Made by a program: the position numbers and the translations under genes. From contig JAVSML010024364.1 of assembly GCA_038503035.1 (NCBI GenBank), positions 189,724 to 253,723 on the forward strand: a stretch of 64,000 bases of DNA, given 5' to 3'. The DNA is from Crocodylus rhombifer (taxonomy: Eukaryota; Chordata; Crocodylia; Crocodylidae). A model generated the notes under the pieces. It did no database searches. It saw nothing but the letters and a program-made list of their open reading frames with translations, and was not told the origin of the DNA. Positions 13,252-23,611 of the stretch are shown here, piece by piece (the stretch's first letter is position 1; every line of letters starts with the position of its first letter).

Positions 13252-14447
13252 CAGTGCCACAGCAATGAAATTTGGTGCCTGGGGCAAAGCCCACAGCAGC
13301 AGCCTGCCCTCACCCATACACAGATCTGTGGGGCACACACCTCCCTACGCTTATCCGGGACCACAGGCAGAAGGAGAAAATCTTACTGCGGGGGCAATAA
13401 AACTGAAACTTAAAAGACATTTCTACACACACACACAGACACACACGCAGACACTGCTCAGCAGGTAAGTGTGTAGTGGAGAAGGTGTGGGGAGGGATGG
13501 GTTGGGGGAGGGGGCAGATCAAGACCCCTGTAGTGAGGAAGGGAGTGGGGCAGGGGCTGGGGTGAATGAGGCCCCGGGGCGGTTGTGGGAAGGTTGGAGC
13601 CTGGGCAGTTTGCCAAGGTGCGCAGGGGGACTCCCACCTCTGTGCAAATCCTCAGGGCAGGCATGGGGGGCACATACCCCCCGGATCTGTGCATGGGGTG
13701 GAGACGGGCTGCCACTGCGGGCTGGGCTCTGCACCCCACTGCCTCTGGCTTGGCAGCTGTGCAACGCCACATGCCTCCTGCACGCTGGCTGTGCCAAGGG
13801 TCCTGCCTGCCTGGCAATGGGAGGCATGTGGCATTGCGTGGCTGCCAGGGCAGCAGCAGCGGGGTGGAGAGCCCCTGCCTGCAACGGCAGCCTGACTCCA
13901 CCCCATGCACAGAGCAGGGGGGCACGTGCCCCCTGTCTGCCCCAGGGTTGTGCACAGTGGCAGGAGCCCCTTGCGCACCTGGACAAGCCATCTTCCCACG
14001 ACCCACCCCAGGGCCCTGTTCACCCCAGTCCCTGCTCCACTCCCTCCCTCACCACAGGGGCCTCGATCTGCCCACACATGACCCTTCCCTTCCCCCCCAC
14101 CCCGCCACATGTACTGCACACGGCAGGGCCGGGCTCAGTTCCCAGCTGCCTGCAGGCCCTGGCTGTCTGTCTGTTCCTGTGCATGCTCCTCCACTCCTGC
14201 TGCAGCCTCCCAGAGCCCACACCCAGGCTGCCCTGCAGTCTTCTCTGCTGCCACCCCTGTCCCACATTTGGTGAAACTAAGCCCCATTAACTGCGGCCTT
14301 CCGCTGCCTATGCCTGGAAGTGTATGCAATGTTGGTAGCCACCTTTCCCCCATCCCTGCACCCCCACAAACAAGCTGCTCGCAGTTCTGTCCCATGCCCC
14401 ACCCCGGCTGGGCAGCACCAGTTGGCACCCCTTTGGTTTGGCACCTG
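13252..14447. mobile_element. GC-rich fold-back element with about 300-bp arms
   Basis: A large imperfect palindrome is centred near 13,810. The left arm from about 13,510 (cagatcaagacccctgtagt) is matched in reverse by the right arm ending near 14,080 (reverse complement cagatcgaggcccctgtggt). Inner blocks such as caacgccacatgcctcc and ggaggcatgtggcattgcg pair close to the centre. Putative outer ends are CAGTGCCACAG on the left and, reversed, CAGGTGCCAAAC on the right, a hAT-like pattern. No matching target duplication was seen. The long frames here (up to 273 codons, both strands) mirror each other because of the palindrome and are not credible genes. A short CA-rich microsatellite sits at 13,426-13,455. 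Confidence 0.68.
13426..13455 (+). repeat. CA-rich microsatellite
   Basis: An imperfect run of ACACACACACAGACACACACGCAGAC dinucleotides lies in the left flank of the GC-rich palindrome. Short and interrupted. Confidence 0.8.
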
Positions 14448-14581
14448 AGATGGTCCTTGTCCCCAGGTGCAGCACCCTGCATTTATCTACATTGAACCCC
14501 ATCCAGCTTGTGTACGCCTCCCTTTTGGCCCTCAGGCATTCTTGAATGTGTTCACTGAGCTATGGGGGTTTCAGAGCACTC

Positions 14582-15420
14582 TTACCCCCCCTTCTTTCTC
14601 TCGGGGACAGTCACACTCTGAGCCTGGAGGATCATCCCCTTAAGGTACAACCATCCCTCATGGATTCCCATATCCTCTACCTTTTGGGCCCTCAGTGCCT
14701 CCCCCACTAATCTCCTAAGTTCATTGAAGTTGGCCCTTCTGAAGTCAGGGGCTTTAGTCTTGGTATAAGCCCTCAACACCCTGCGCTGGATGGCGAATTC
14801 CGGCAGGCAATGATCATTGTCACCCAGGTGGTCAAGGACCTGCAGTCCCCTCACCAGGTCATCCCCCGTGGCCAAGTCCAGGTTCAGCAAGGCATCTCCC
14901 CTAGTGGGGCTGTGCACCTTCTGGATAAGGTGGAGGTCCTGTATTTCAGATAGGAACCTATGCAAACGATCAGACCTGGCTGACTGCTGCTCCCAGCAGA
15001 TATCTGGGTAGTTTCGGTCCCCCATGACAATGACATCCCTAGACCAACTGCCTCCATAAGCTGTACTGAGAAATCCTGGTACAACTCAATGCCTTGGCAG
15101 GGTGGTCTATAGTAGACACCCACTGTAAGATCCCTTTCACCTTCCCGCCCATGAAGTTTGACCCATAGTGCCTCTGCCTGACCTTCCTCTGCCCCAAGGC
15201 TAATTCTTGATGATGTGAGTTGCTCTTTGACATAGAGGGCGAACCCCCGCCCCCACCCGCCTTTCCTCCCAGTCCTGTCCCTGAATGCCCACTGCCCAGT
15301 CATGGGTAGGATCCCATCAGGTTTCTGTGAGCCTCACTAAGTCTGGATTCATCCCTGCTATCAGAAGGCAAAGTTCCTCCTGCTTGCCCCCATACTATGT
15401 GCATTACTGTACAGACATGT
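14582..15420 (-). pseudogene. CR1 ORF2 endonuclease domain, frameshifted
   Basis: This is the apurinic/apyrimidinic-type endonuclease of CR1 ORF2, split over two frames. The upstream frame (15,303 to 14,884) includes LTVGVYYRPPCQGIELYQDF. The downstream frame begins MGDRNYPDICWEQQSARSD at 15,025 and continues to DHLGDNDHCLPEF, the block corresponding to the conserved SDH motif (here NDH). An upstream piece near 15,340-15,400 still shows the QEEL...AGMNPDL entry block. The frameshift lies near 15,030. In a live element this domain nicks target DNA for priming; here it cannot be translated intact. Confidence 0.85.
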
Positions 15421-15566
15421 GAGGCCTCCTGAGAGTGCATATACCTCCCCCCTGCTCCCAGGGCTGTGGTGCCTGTTGTTGCTTACCTGGGTTTCTGTTT
15501 CTCTTGTCACCTTGCTAGTTGGTGAAACATCCCTTTCTCCTCAAGTGGCCCCTTCCCCTGATGAAG

Positions 15567-16601
15567 CTAGTTTAAAGCCTGCCGAACGAGATCAGCCAAC
15601 CTAGAGGAGAAAATGCATTTACCCTTAGGTGACAGATGTAGTCCATCCCACCCCAGCATGCCCTCAGCCCAGAAATATGGGTCATTGTCCAGAAATCCAA
15701 AGCCCACCTTGTAGCACCAGCTCTGAAGACGCCGGTTAACTACACTGATACAGGCCTCGTGGCGTCTACTCTGTCCACTTACCAAGAGGATGGAGGAAAA
15801 TACCACCTGGGCTCCCATCTCCTTGAGTAGATGACCTATGGCCTTGTAGTCTTCCATGATGGAGTCAGTCTTACCCTTAGATGCATCATTAGTCCCCACG
15901 TGGACCACAGCTAGAAGGTAATATTCTGAGGGCTTAATGATCTTTGGGATAGTCTCTGTGACATCCCGAATCTTCACGCTGGGCATGCAGCAGACCCCCT
16001 GCGACCAGGGGTCAGAGCAACATATTGGGCCATCAGTTCCCCTAAGGATGAAGTCCTTGATGACCAGAACTCTACGTCTCTTCTTAGCGCTCAGTGGTTT
16101 CATTATAATGCTCAGCGTGGGGCGGTAGGGAGAAGCAGTGGCAGCAGTGGTGGCGGTGGTAGTGGCATCAAGTAAAGCAGTGAGTGGCAGCCAGCGGGGC
16201 CCAGGGTGGGGGGACAGAAGCCCAGGGTCCACTCCGGCACATGGTGCTGGAGCAGGCAGGGAGAAGCGGCAGAGAGAAGGGGCAGGTGGGGGGCCAAGCA
16301 GTGTAAGCACGGAGCCTGGGTCGGTGGGGCCCAGGGCGGAGTTCCAGGAGCCCACGTCTGCTCTGGCACGTGGTGCTGGAGTGGCCGGTGGGGAGCCGGT
16401 GGGCGGGGAGGAGCAGAGATGGCAGTGCGAAGGGGCAGAGGGGGGCATGAGCGCAGGGTCCAGGCTGGCACCCAAGGCCAGGGCTGGTCTGAGCCAGTGC
16501 TCAAGGGCACGTGCAGTGTCCCCTGCTCCAGGCCACAATGGAGCCAAGCCCCCTCTGTCCTCAGGCTGCAGCCCATGACCCGTTCCACTCCAGTCACACA
16601 C
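15567..16601 (-). pseudogene. CR1 ORF1, esterase-like domain
   Basis: The open frame is 344 codons. The first half is Pro/Ser/Ala-rich low-complexity protein without a recognised fold. The second half (from about residue 170) resembles the SGNH/GDSL esterase domain known from CR1-type ORF1 proteins: a strand-like RRRVLVIKDFILRGTDG start, VVHVGTNDASKGK (block with the oxyanion Asn), and WDGLHLSPKGK near the C-terminus, which carries the catalytic Asp-x-x-His pair. The expected Gly-Asp-Ser nucleophile block near 'LVIKDFILRGTDG' reads KDFILR where D-S is usual, so activity is doubtful. The frame stops shortly before the ORF2 endonuclease. The start codon is uncertain because the 5' half is degraded. 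Confidence 0.75.
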
Positions 16602-16640
16602 TCACCCGCCAGAGCACTGCTGCTCACCATTAATCCCTGC

Positions 16641-17659
16641 CTTCTCGCTGTTAATCCCTGGGTGGGCAGGTCCCCAACTCAGGCCCCGCAGGTGGGGTGG
16701 CTGGGGCAGGGCACTGGTGTACTGGCAGCCAGTGGGTGTGGGCCAGCAGGGGCCATCGCGGTGGCGGAAGAATGAGGCCGGAAGGAGCCAATGCCTTCCC
16801 TGGCGGAGCCCACACAGTGCCTTTCCAGAAATGGCAGGGCCAGGGCCGGCAGGAGAACAGAAACCAATTATATTTATTTACATAAAATCCTATGGGAACA
16901 TGGGTTTTGCTTAACTCTGTTTTGCTTAGCATTTGTTTTTTCTGGAACCAATTAAAAGTGCTAAGCCGGGGGTTGCCGGTAATAGCAGAGATGCTCCAAG
17001 TGAGCATAGTGGCTATGATGGAGGTAGGCTCGGAGCCATGCACAGGTAGGTATGGGCTTGATTCTAGGGTGGTGCTCACCTTTCACTTACACTCACCTCT
17101 GCATCACATGACTGAATCCCAAATCTTACCATAAGCCTTGATGCAAGAGCTATTTTCCTATGAGGACCATATGGAAGACAAAACTGTGTACAATGTTGAA
17201 GCAAAGCCATTCTCTTGCACACAGCGGTGCAGAGGCTTTTGGATGGGGGCCTGAATTCCTAGCTTTGTGCTCAGTGACATGCTGAGCCTTTGAAGGGAAG
17301 CTCTGGGGCCAGCCAGCAAAACCTGTCCGGCCAGGGAGGATGCTGGAAGAAAGGAAATGGGTCACAAGATATTTTTAGACTCAGCCAGCCTCTCCCAGAG
17401 AGATCACAGGTGCAGCTCATTATTCACTGTCCTGCTTCTGGCCCTGCTGTCCCAGTAGCCCTTTACTCTTGTTGTTGTATTTGCTGAACAGAGCAGGAGA
17501 GAGGAGGCCACAGACTGGGCAGTAATTACAGGGGGAAAATCCCAAAATAAAGTTCCTTAGATAGATCATTTCAAGCAGAATTGACTACCAGTCTGTTGCT
17601 CTGATTAGCAGGCCATAGAGATGTTAGCTCTTATTTTGCATCTTATAGATGGCTAACTA
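16641..17659. other. Unassigned sequence next to the CR1 5' side
   Basis: 16,641-16,860 is GC-rich and may be CR1 5' UTR or an unrelated repeat. 16,860-16,970 has low-complexity phrases (gcttaactctgttttgctta). No gene is supported. Confidence 0.4.
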
Positions 17660-18255
17660 TAGCCCTGTGCGAAGCGGCTAGTATTCACTTCGGATTCGGA
17701 TTCAGCCGATTCGGGGGACAGTGATTCAATTCAGTGATTTGAATCACTCTCCCTATTCGATTTGACCAGATCTTATTCAGACATTCGGCAGCAGCCAAAT
17801 CTCCAAATCAGCCAGGCCAGGCCGATCCCCCACCCCTCTCCCAGCCTGGCAATGGCTGCCCTGCCTAGCCCAGTTCCCAGCGCTTGGAAAAAAAAAGCCC
17901 CAGCTCACTGGGTGCTGCCGGGCAGAGGGCGATCCCTGCTGCCCCCCACTGCCCCACACTGCATGGGGGCTCTGCATGAGCCCCCTGACCCTCCCCTCAC
18001 TCTCCCAGCCCTCCACGGGTGCCCTGCAAGGGCCAGCTCCGGCCCTTTAAGAACCCCCCCCCCACTCACTGCTCCTGCCGGGATCCCCAATGCCCCCCAC
18101 TGCACCCTGCCATGTGGGGGACTCTGCACGAGCCCCTGAAGCCCTGAGGCTGCTGCAGGAGCAGTGAGTCCCTGTGGCTTTTATTTAAAGTACAGAGCTG
18201 GGGTGGGCAGGGGCAGCCATGGGGGCGCTGGGGGAGCGCGTGTGGGTCGAGGGGG
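17660..18255 (+). mobile_element. TAGGGCTG-type element, left-end fragment
   Basis: It starts TAGCCCTGTGCGAAGCGG, followed by a subterminal array of 'gattcggattc'-like words that are partly self-complementary (GATTCAATTCAGTGATTTGAATCACT). Then comes a GC-rich interior (ccccactgccccacactgcatgggg). Other elements with the same ends and interior occur at 34.6, 47.4, 55.7 and 59.9 kb. The right terminus is not present here, so the piece seems truncated or recombined. No coding capacity. Eight-base target duplication at a related copy (47.4 kb) suggests a non-autonomous hAT family. Confidence 0.7.
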
Positions 18256-18500
18256 GTCAGGGGATTGCTCCCTGATTCAGTCTCTGGTACGTTAGCCAAA
18301 GTGGTGGCCATTACACACGTTTCAGTGAATCCTTTCACATAGGGAGAGCTTTGTCTCTGTGGACCAAACTATTGCATCAGAATTGGCTGTCATCTGCTCC
18401 ATTTCATGCAAATTGTCTCCTCCAGAGTCCTGGAAAGTTGTAAATATGGGTTTCGGTGGTGAAGTCCTAGCCACCTCTGGCAAAAACACGGATCCTGGTG
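18256..18500. other. Unassigned stretch between two repeats
   Basis: Minus-strand text includes a phrase 'cagagactgaatcagggagc' that looks repeat-derived, but I cannot name the family. A short minus open frame (18,338-18,066) begins here without a recognisable domain. Confidence 0.35.
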
Positions 18501-19934
18501 TTCTCTGTTTAAAAACTGCAAACTCTCTGATAAAAATCACAGCTTCTCTGATTAAAAACCTGCAAATCTGTGTTTAAAATGAAACTCCACTATATATATA
18601 GTTATCAGTTGAACACAATATTTTATTGCTATATTTACAATTTTAAAGCATTTTGGAAGCCTACCAGTGCCTCTATCACTATAATAAAATAAATTCTAAG
18701 TATCTATAAATTTTGGTATTTGGTATATTCAGGTTTTTTATCCTGGAAAATCAGAGCTCCCCCTGCTTCCTTCACTCACCAGGATGCAGGTGCAGGCCCC
18801 TCACTCCCAAGCCAGAGACCCCCAGCCCTGCCAGAGGGGGCCTCCAGCTGCCAGGGCTACAGGGCCAGGGACATGGATCCACAGCCCCCTGCCCCCAGCA
18901 GCAGCTCCCAAACCCCAGCTGCCTCCCGTGGGAGGCAGTGGCTCCTGCGGTGGAGCAGAGCCTGGAGTCCGGCTGTCCCTTCTCTGCAGGCGGCCCAGCC
19001 AGAGCGCAGCCTGTTGCGGGGTGGGTGCAGGTGTCCCTCTGGGGGCTTGGGCTCCTTACCCTGCTGTCCTCCTCCTGGGGCCTCCACGGCCCAGCAGACA
19101 GGACCCAGCATGGCAGAGCAGAACAGAGCCAGGCGGGGAAGCTCGTTGATGCTGCTGGGTGCTCTGCACTGCCCTGGTGAGGTGCCCTCTGCCTGCCTGG
19201 AAGCAGCAAGGGGCACAGCTCCATGCCACCACCGTTGCTGCTGCTGGATGGGAAGGGGGTGCTTTGCCAGAGCAGCATGGGGCTTGCAGTGGCAAGGAGC
19301 TTCCGCACCTGACCCTGCTGTGTCCTGCTGCAGCAAGTCCCACCTGCTGGGCCTGGAGGCCCCAGAGCGAAGGCAGGAGGAAGAGAGCCCGAGCCCACAG
19401 TGGGCAGGTCTCCCCCACCCTGCACACAGATCTGGGGGGCATATGCCCCTCTGTGCCTTCCCAGATGTACATGCAGCAGCAGGGAGCCAGCCCCACCTCC
19501 CCTCCCATCCCCCAGATGAGCTTCCATGGCTCCATCCTGTTCCCTGCCCAGGCCCTGTGGCTGCGCATGGCTCCAGGCCCTGAGTCCCATGCACTGCCCA
19601 GCTGGGCAGTAGCCCCAGCCCTGCCCAACTCGTTCCCTCCATCCTTCCCTCCCTCCCTATGGGGGCCTTAATCCTGCCCCTCCCACCAAACTTACCTGTG
19701 GGAGCTGCTCTCTAGGCTGCCCGGTATGAGCATGCACATGGCACCCTATGCCTGACTGCCCTCCTCCCACTGCCCCCAGCCTCTTGCAGGATGGACCTCT
19801 GCCAGCCTGCAGAGAGCTCTTTGCAAAAGAGGAAAATTTGCATGTTTCTCTTAAAATGAAAAATCTGTTTTTCTCAATGAAAAGGGAAAACCAGCGGGTT
19901 TTTTTCTGTGGGAAACAGAAAACCCAGATTCTTG
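18501..19934 (+). repeat. Inverted repeat arm A (unidentified 1.43-kb repeat)
   Basis: From the outside in, arm A has an AT-rich part (18,501-18,710, beginning ttctctgtttaaaaactgc and containing tatatatagttatcagttga), a long GC-rich part (18,780-19,680) and an inner end with gggaaacagaaaacccag. Arm B at 23,612-25,696 carries the same blocks in the same outside-to-inside order on the opposite strand. The 287- and 273-codon frames over the GC part lie on opposite strands of the same bases and have no domain; I treat them as composition artefacts. The family is not one I recognise. Confidence 0.7.
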
Positions 19935-20611
19935 GTCATAAATGAGATCACAAGGACTCACCCCTCACATAACAAGCCCAAACCTGTAACTGCCAGCTGG
20001 TTTCCACAGCTTGCCAATGAAGCAAAGTCTAGTGGAAACGTTAAAGTGAGGGCACCATATGGGATGCTTCAGCTATTCAGAGGTGTCTCGCTGCCTGCCT
20101 GCCATTTCTGTTTTGACTAATTTAAATCAGAAAGAAAATCCTCCTAGAAGAGCAGCTGCTTTTTAGGGCTCTTTCATACTGTTTTCTGTGGATACACTGG
20201 TTAAAATAAGAAGAACCTGAACTGGAATATAGCCAGGTGGCAGCGGCAAAGTGAGACAGTCTGTACTTGGCTTATTAATTTGTTTTCTTTATTAAAACAA
20301 GGTTTGCCTGTGAAGAACATTTCTCTTTGAGAGACATGATATGGCAAATAATTGAGTTTGTGACTCCTAGATAAACACAAAACAAATGTACTGTGTTTAA
20401 TTTTCTTCAGAGAAACCCTGATACCTTTGCTTTACCAGCACTTGACTCACTGCCTCAGGAGTGATGATGAACACAGGTCATGTGCTTTTTGGAAGGAGCA
20501 TTTTATCATGAAAGGAGAGCAGGCTCTCTGATAAATGGAGAAGTTGAGAATTGCATGAGAAATGACTGAGAACCCTTCTGGATGACTTAGACTAGTAATG
20601 CTGTATTATTC
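19935..20611. other. Unassigned sequence inside the inverted-repeat composite
   Basis: No gene or repeat terminus recognised between arm A and the hAT MITE at 20,620. Confidence 0.4.
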
Positions 20612-20619
20612 TTCTAGAG

Positions 20620-20852
20620 CAGGAGTTGGCAACCTATGCCCCCTGGGCTGAATCCAGCCTGCAGAGCCATCAGAGCTGACCAGTTGAATTTCAGCAATGT
20701 TTGGCAGTAGGGGGATTTACCCACACCATGGCCAGGAAGCAAGGAGAAATGGTGACAGTGGCAGTTGCAGTGGCCAGGTCCTAGCTCCAGCCTGCCTTGG
20801 ACATGAGCTGGGTCCTTCTGGCCCACTGCCAAGGAAAGGTTGCTAACCGCTG
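20620..20852. mobile_element. hAT MITE, 233 bp
   Basis: Terminal inverted repeats are CAGGAGTTGGCAACCTATGC on the left and CAGCGGTTAGCAACCTTTCC (reverse complement) on the right. They match at most positions, including the CAG start and GCAACCT core. The flanking octamers ttctagag (20,612-20,619) and ttctggag (20,853-20,860) differ at one base, which fits the 8-bp target duplication of hAT elements. It is non-coding, so it must have been moved by a transposase supplied elsewhere. Confidence 0.85.
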
Positions 20853-20860
20853 TTCTGGAG

Positions 20861-21149
20861 GTTCAGTGGTACCATAAATTTAGACCAGCCATGCATCTTG
20901 CTCTAGTCCAAGAGCTTCCCAAACAAGTGGGACTCAGGATTTCCTAGTGTAATTCAAGGCCATATCTTGTTAGGAGACCTAGGAGAAGAAATCAGATGGA
21001 ACTGATGCAGACAACAGGACTAAGGACATCTGAATTCCTAGGAACCAGTGATAATTGATTAAAGGGGGTTGGAAGGCAGAAAAGACCCAGTCTTTCTTCC
21101 ATTGTAATTCATTGCTTCACAGAGCCTGTGGCCAGAAGATTGACTTTTA
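20861..21149. other. Unassigned sequence
   Basis: Ordinary sequence between the hAT MITE and the 3' end of the R2-type element; nothing recognised. Confidence 0.4.
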
Positions 21150-22489
21150 TTAGTAGATGTTTTGGATGGGGAATCCAAAAAAAAAGATGACAAAGCTGAG
21201 ATGGAAATACAAAGCACCCGAGCGAGGAACTAACAATAGAGGGATGGGGGAGAAGAGGGGAATGTGACTAGGTTACAAGCGATACAATGTTAGCCAACTA
21301 AGCCTGGGGGTGGGGGGATGTGGGAAGGGGGAAAGGGAGGGGGGGTTCGCGACACTGAGAGAGAAAGGAGATAGATACACACAAACCCGTTACAGTGGTC
21401 CGCAATGTTGGAGGAAGTGGCTCGGAGAAAGCATCTCAATCCATAAAGTCCGATTGCAGGGGTCCTCTTCGGGTGGGGCGGGGTCGTCCATGACGGAGAA
21501 ATTCACTGGGGGGGGCAGTTCAGGTGGTGGTGGCCTCCGGGTCCGGTCCGGCGGCAGCTCGTCTGGAGGGGTCGGTGTACTGGCAGTAGCCCGTGATGTG
21601 CTCCACGTAGATGTCGCAGGACCAGCGGATGGTGTCGGACACCATGAGGCAGTGCATCAGCTTGGCATAGAGGCGGGAGATGCGGCAGGCGCGGGGGACG
21701 CTCTCATTGCTGGGGTCCCAGGCTCCGAGCGTCCCCACGATGAGCGCGTCCGCTGTCACGTTGTAGCTGCAGCCCCTCAGGGTGTCAGCCAGCGAGGCGT
21801 ACTTCTCCCGCTTGCGAGCCCGGGTGTCGGTGAAGGCTTGGCACTGGTTCTCGAAGGGGATGGTGACGTCCACGATCACGATCTTCTTGGCCTCGTGGTC
21901 GGTGACGACAATGTTGGGGCGCAGCTAGCTCTCGCAGCCCGGGACGGTGTGGTTCACGGAGATCTCCCCCACCCCGGCCAGGATGGCCCACACCAGGCGG
22001 TCCTGGACAGCATTGTGGTGGAGCTGCCAGGCTCTGGCATGCTGCTTGCAGCCGCACAGCACGTGGGGGAGGGTCTCCACCGCGTAGCCGCACCATCAGC
22101 ACCTCTTGTCCCGGTGGCCGAAGCGCACAGCCCCGTTCAGAGGCAGGCAGTTGAGGCAGGCGCGGTGGAGGAAGCGCCAGTCCGTGAAGCGCGTGAAGCT
22201 CCCGCTGGGCATGAAGCGGTTGCTAGCGTCCCACTTCAAGGTGACGTCAGAGACCTTGCCCGGGTCAGGTTTGGCCCTCAGGTCGCCGGCGTACTTGTTG
22301 CGGACGGCGTCCTTCAGGAACCTCTCCAGGAAGGTCCTCTTGCGGGGCGTCACGGTGATGCGGTCGGCGTGCGGGGCTGGGCGCAGGCAGACTCCCAGCT
22401 CCCGGCGCTCCTCGGTCCAGGTCCAGGCGCAGCCAATGCGGTTCCCGAGGCAACGCGTGGTATTGCGGGCTCGGCTCCACTGTGAACAT
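21150..22489 (-). mobile_element. R2-type (restriction-like endonuclease) LINE, 3' fragment
   Basis: The minus strand carries the C-terminal end of a non-LTR retrotransposon polyprotein with a restriction-like endonuclease, plus a 3' UTR of roughly 350 bp ending near 21,150-21,170 (minus-strand text ctactaataaaagtcaatc). The upstream reverse transcriptase is absent, so the copy is 5'-truncated at about 22,489, where an older CR1/L3 tail begins. The segment is much richer in G+C and CpG than its surroundings. R2, Hero or Utopia-like clades all share this architecture; I cannot decide between them from this fragment. Confidence 0.82.
21520..22489 (-). pseudogene. R2-type polyprotein C-terminus: zinc knuckle and endonuclease
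   Basis: One reading frame runs from about 22,480 to 21,520 with only two in-frame stops. In order: a conserved ERFLKDAVRNKYAGDL block, FTRFTDWRFLHRACLNCLPL, then a CCHC zinc knuckle C-x2-C-x8-H-x4-C (near 22,090-22,050; first stop lies between the two cysteines). Next is the endonuclease core, where the PD-(D/E)xK-type first motif reads RPNIVV (near 21,920): the usual catalytic Asp is Asn. VIVDVTIPFEN (near 21,880) carries the second acidic residue. The rest, KREKYASLADTL to YVEHITGYCQYTDP, matches the usual C-terminal tail. Both stops can arise from single C-to-T type changes. In live elements this domain cuts the insertion target. Confidence 0.8.
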
Positions 22490-22860
22490 CTAGCCTGACC
22501 TCCTGTTCAATACAAGGTACAGGGCTTGCTTGAATTAATCCTTGTTTGAGCTAGAATACAACTTTGGAGAAAACCGGCCATCTTGATGTAAAAATTACCA
22601 GTGGTGGAATATCTACCACAACCTTTGGTAAATTGTCCCAACAGCTGACTACCTTCCTTACTAAAAGTTTACCTCTTTTTAGTTGGAATTTGTCCGGTTT
22701 CTAGTTCCAACTATTGGTACTTGTTAAAGCTTTGTCTACTACATATATACGCCCCCATTATAAAATCTGTTCCCCATGTACGTACTTGTCAACATCAATA
22801 ACAATACAATTAGTCCCCAAATTACTAACCAGATACATCGTCTACTCTAAAGAGGAATTG
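22490..22860 (-). mobile_element. Old CR1/L3-type LINE, 3' fragment
   Basis: On the minus strand the text matches the familiar 3' region of ancient CR1/L3 elements: a 'tggaatatctaccacaacc' block, 'aattgtcccaacagctga', and 'tagttggaatttgtccggtt'. It is strongly diverged. It abuts the R2-type fragment on its 3' side, and its 5' limit is vague. Confidence 0.65.
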
Positions 22861-23611
22861 CAGAAGAGAAACAGTTTTAAAGGTCCCATTTCTGTTCCTG
22901 CTTTTGTGTCTTGTTCACTATAAAAGCTCTCTTCCTTCCCCTCTGCTCTCTCTGCCCTGATTTTATTTCTGTAGATGCATTTTAAAGACCCTGCCAAAAC
23001 TTTATTATTGTAAATTACACCTTGGCACAAAACAGCATTCCTGTGAAATACGTAGCATGTGCTGAGTAAATGATGTGGATGCCCTATGCAGGATGAGAAT
23101 GACAGTATACAAAGCATGCATTGAGCAGGTGATTTTAATTATTCAAATACCCAAACCACATTTACCGGGCCTCTTTGCATCTCCCTTCCTTGGCTTAAGA
23201 ACAAACAGAGAAATTATTGTCAATGGTTTATGTACTGTTTACAAAGTCCTAAAGCAAGAATCTCAAATGAAATGTTAAAATTTATGAGAAGAAGCAAGTC
23301 AAGTCAAATAAATGAATCACTCTTTTTCACACAATCGTATTATATAGGTCAGTGTATCCTACTGTTATATTTTTCTAGGCAGGAAATTCTGGTCACAGAA
23401 TTATGGACCCTTCTGTGTTTATCATTTTACCCATCAACCTTGTATGCCAGTCAGATTATGGGTTTGCCTCGGCAATTCAGCCAAACATAACTGTAAAACT
23501 GCAGCTTATTTAGAAATGTAGGTGTTACTTAGGCTTGTATTTGGCCAAAGACTCAAGCACCTACTTAACTTCAAGAGTATCAACTATAGTATTGGCAACT
23601 ATCTTCTGAGC
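22861..23611. other. Unassigned AT-rich sequence
   Basis: No gene or repeat end recognised. Only short open frames without domains. Confidence 0.4.

Larger units (their letters stand above)
14448..16640 (-). mobile_element. CR1 LINE with ORF1 and ORF2 5' parts, internally deleted
   Basis: This is the only copy in the window retaining CR1 ORF1. Read on the minus strand, ORF1 esterase and ORF2 endonuclease follow in order; then about 1 kb of ORF2 including the reverse-transcriptase core is missing. The endonuclease linker (REAYTSW, near 14,505) jumps directly to GFNVDKCRVLHLG, which lies beyond the catalytic FADD box. The copy ends abruptly at the edge of the GC-rich fold-back element. Confidence 0.9.

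Noticed and set aside
12755..13294. 179-codon minus-strand frame as a host gene
   Set aside because: No domain, no signal of codon constraint, no neighbouring exons with matching frames, and overlapping frames on the other strand.
13469..14290. Plus-strand open frame of 273 codons
   Set aside because: It covers a palindrome, so the minus strand shows mirrored frames. No known domain, and residues follow GC composition.
18720..19583. Plus-strand open frame of 287 codons, with a 272-codon frame opposite
   Set aside because: Both strands are open because the stretch is GC-rich. There is no domain, and the region is a repeat arm with a second copy at 23.6-24.8 kb.
21310..22485. Plus-strand open frame of 391 codons
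   Set aside because: It is the antisense of the R2-type endonuclease region. Its His/Val/Ala/Gly-rich composition follows from GC-rich codons on the other strand, and the minus strand shows real motifs.
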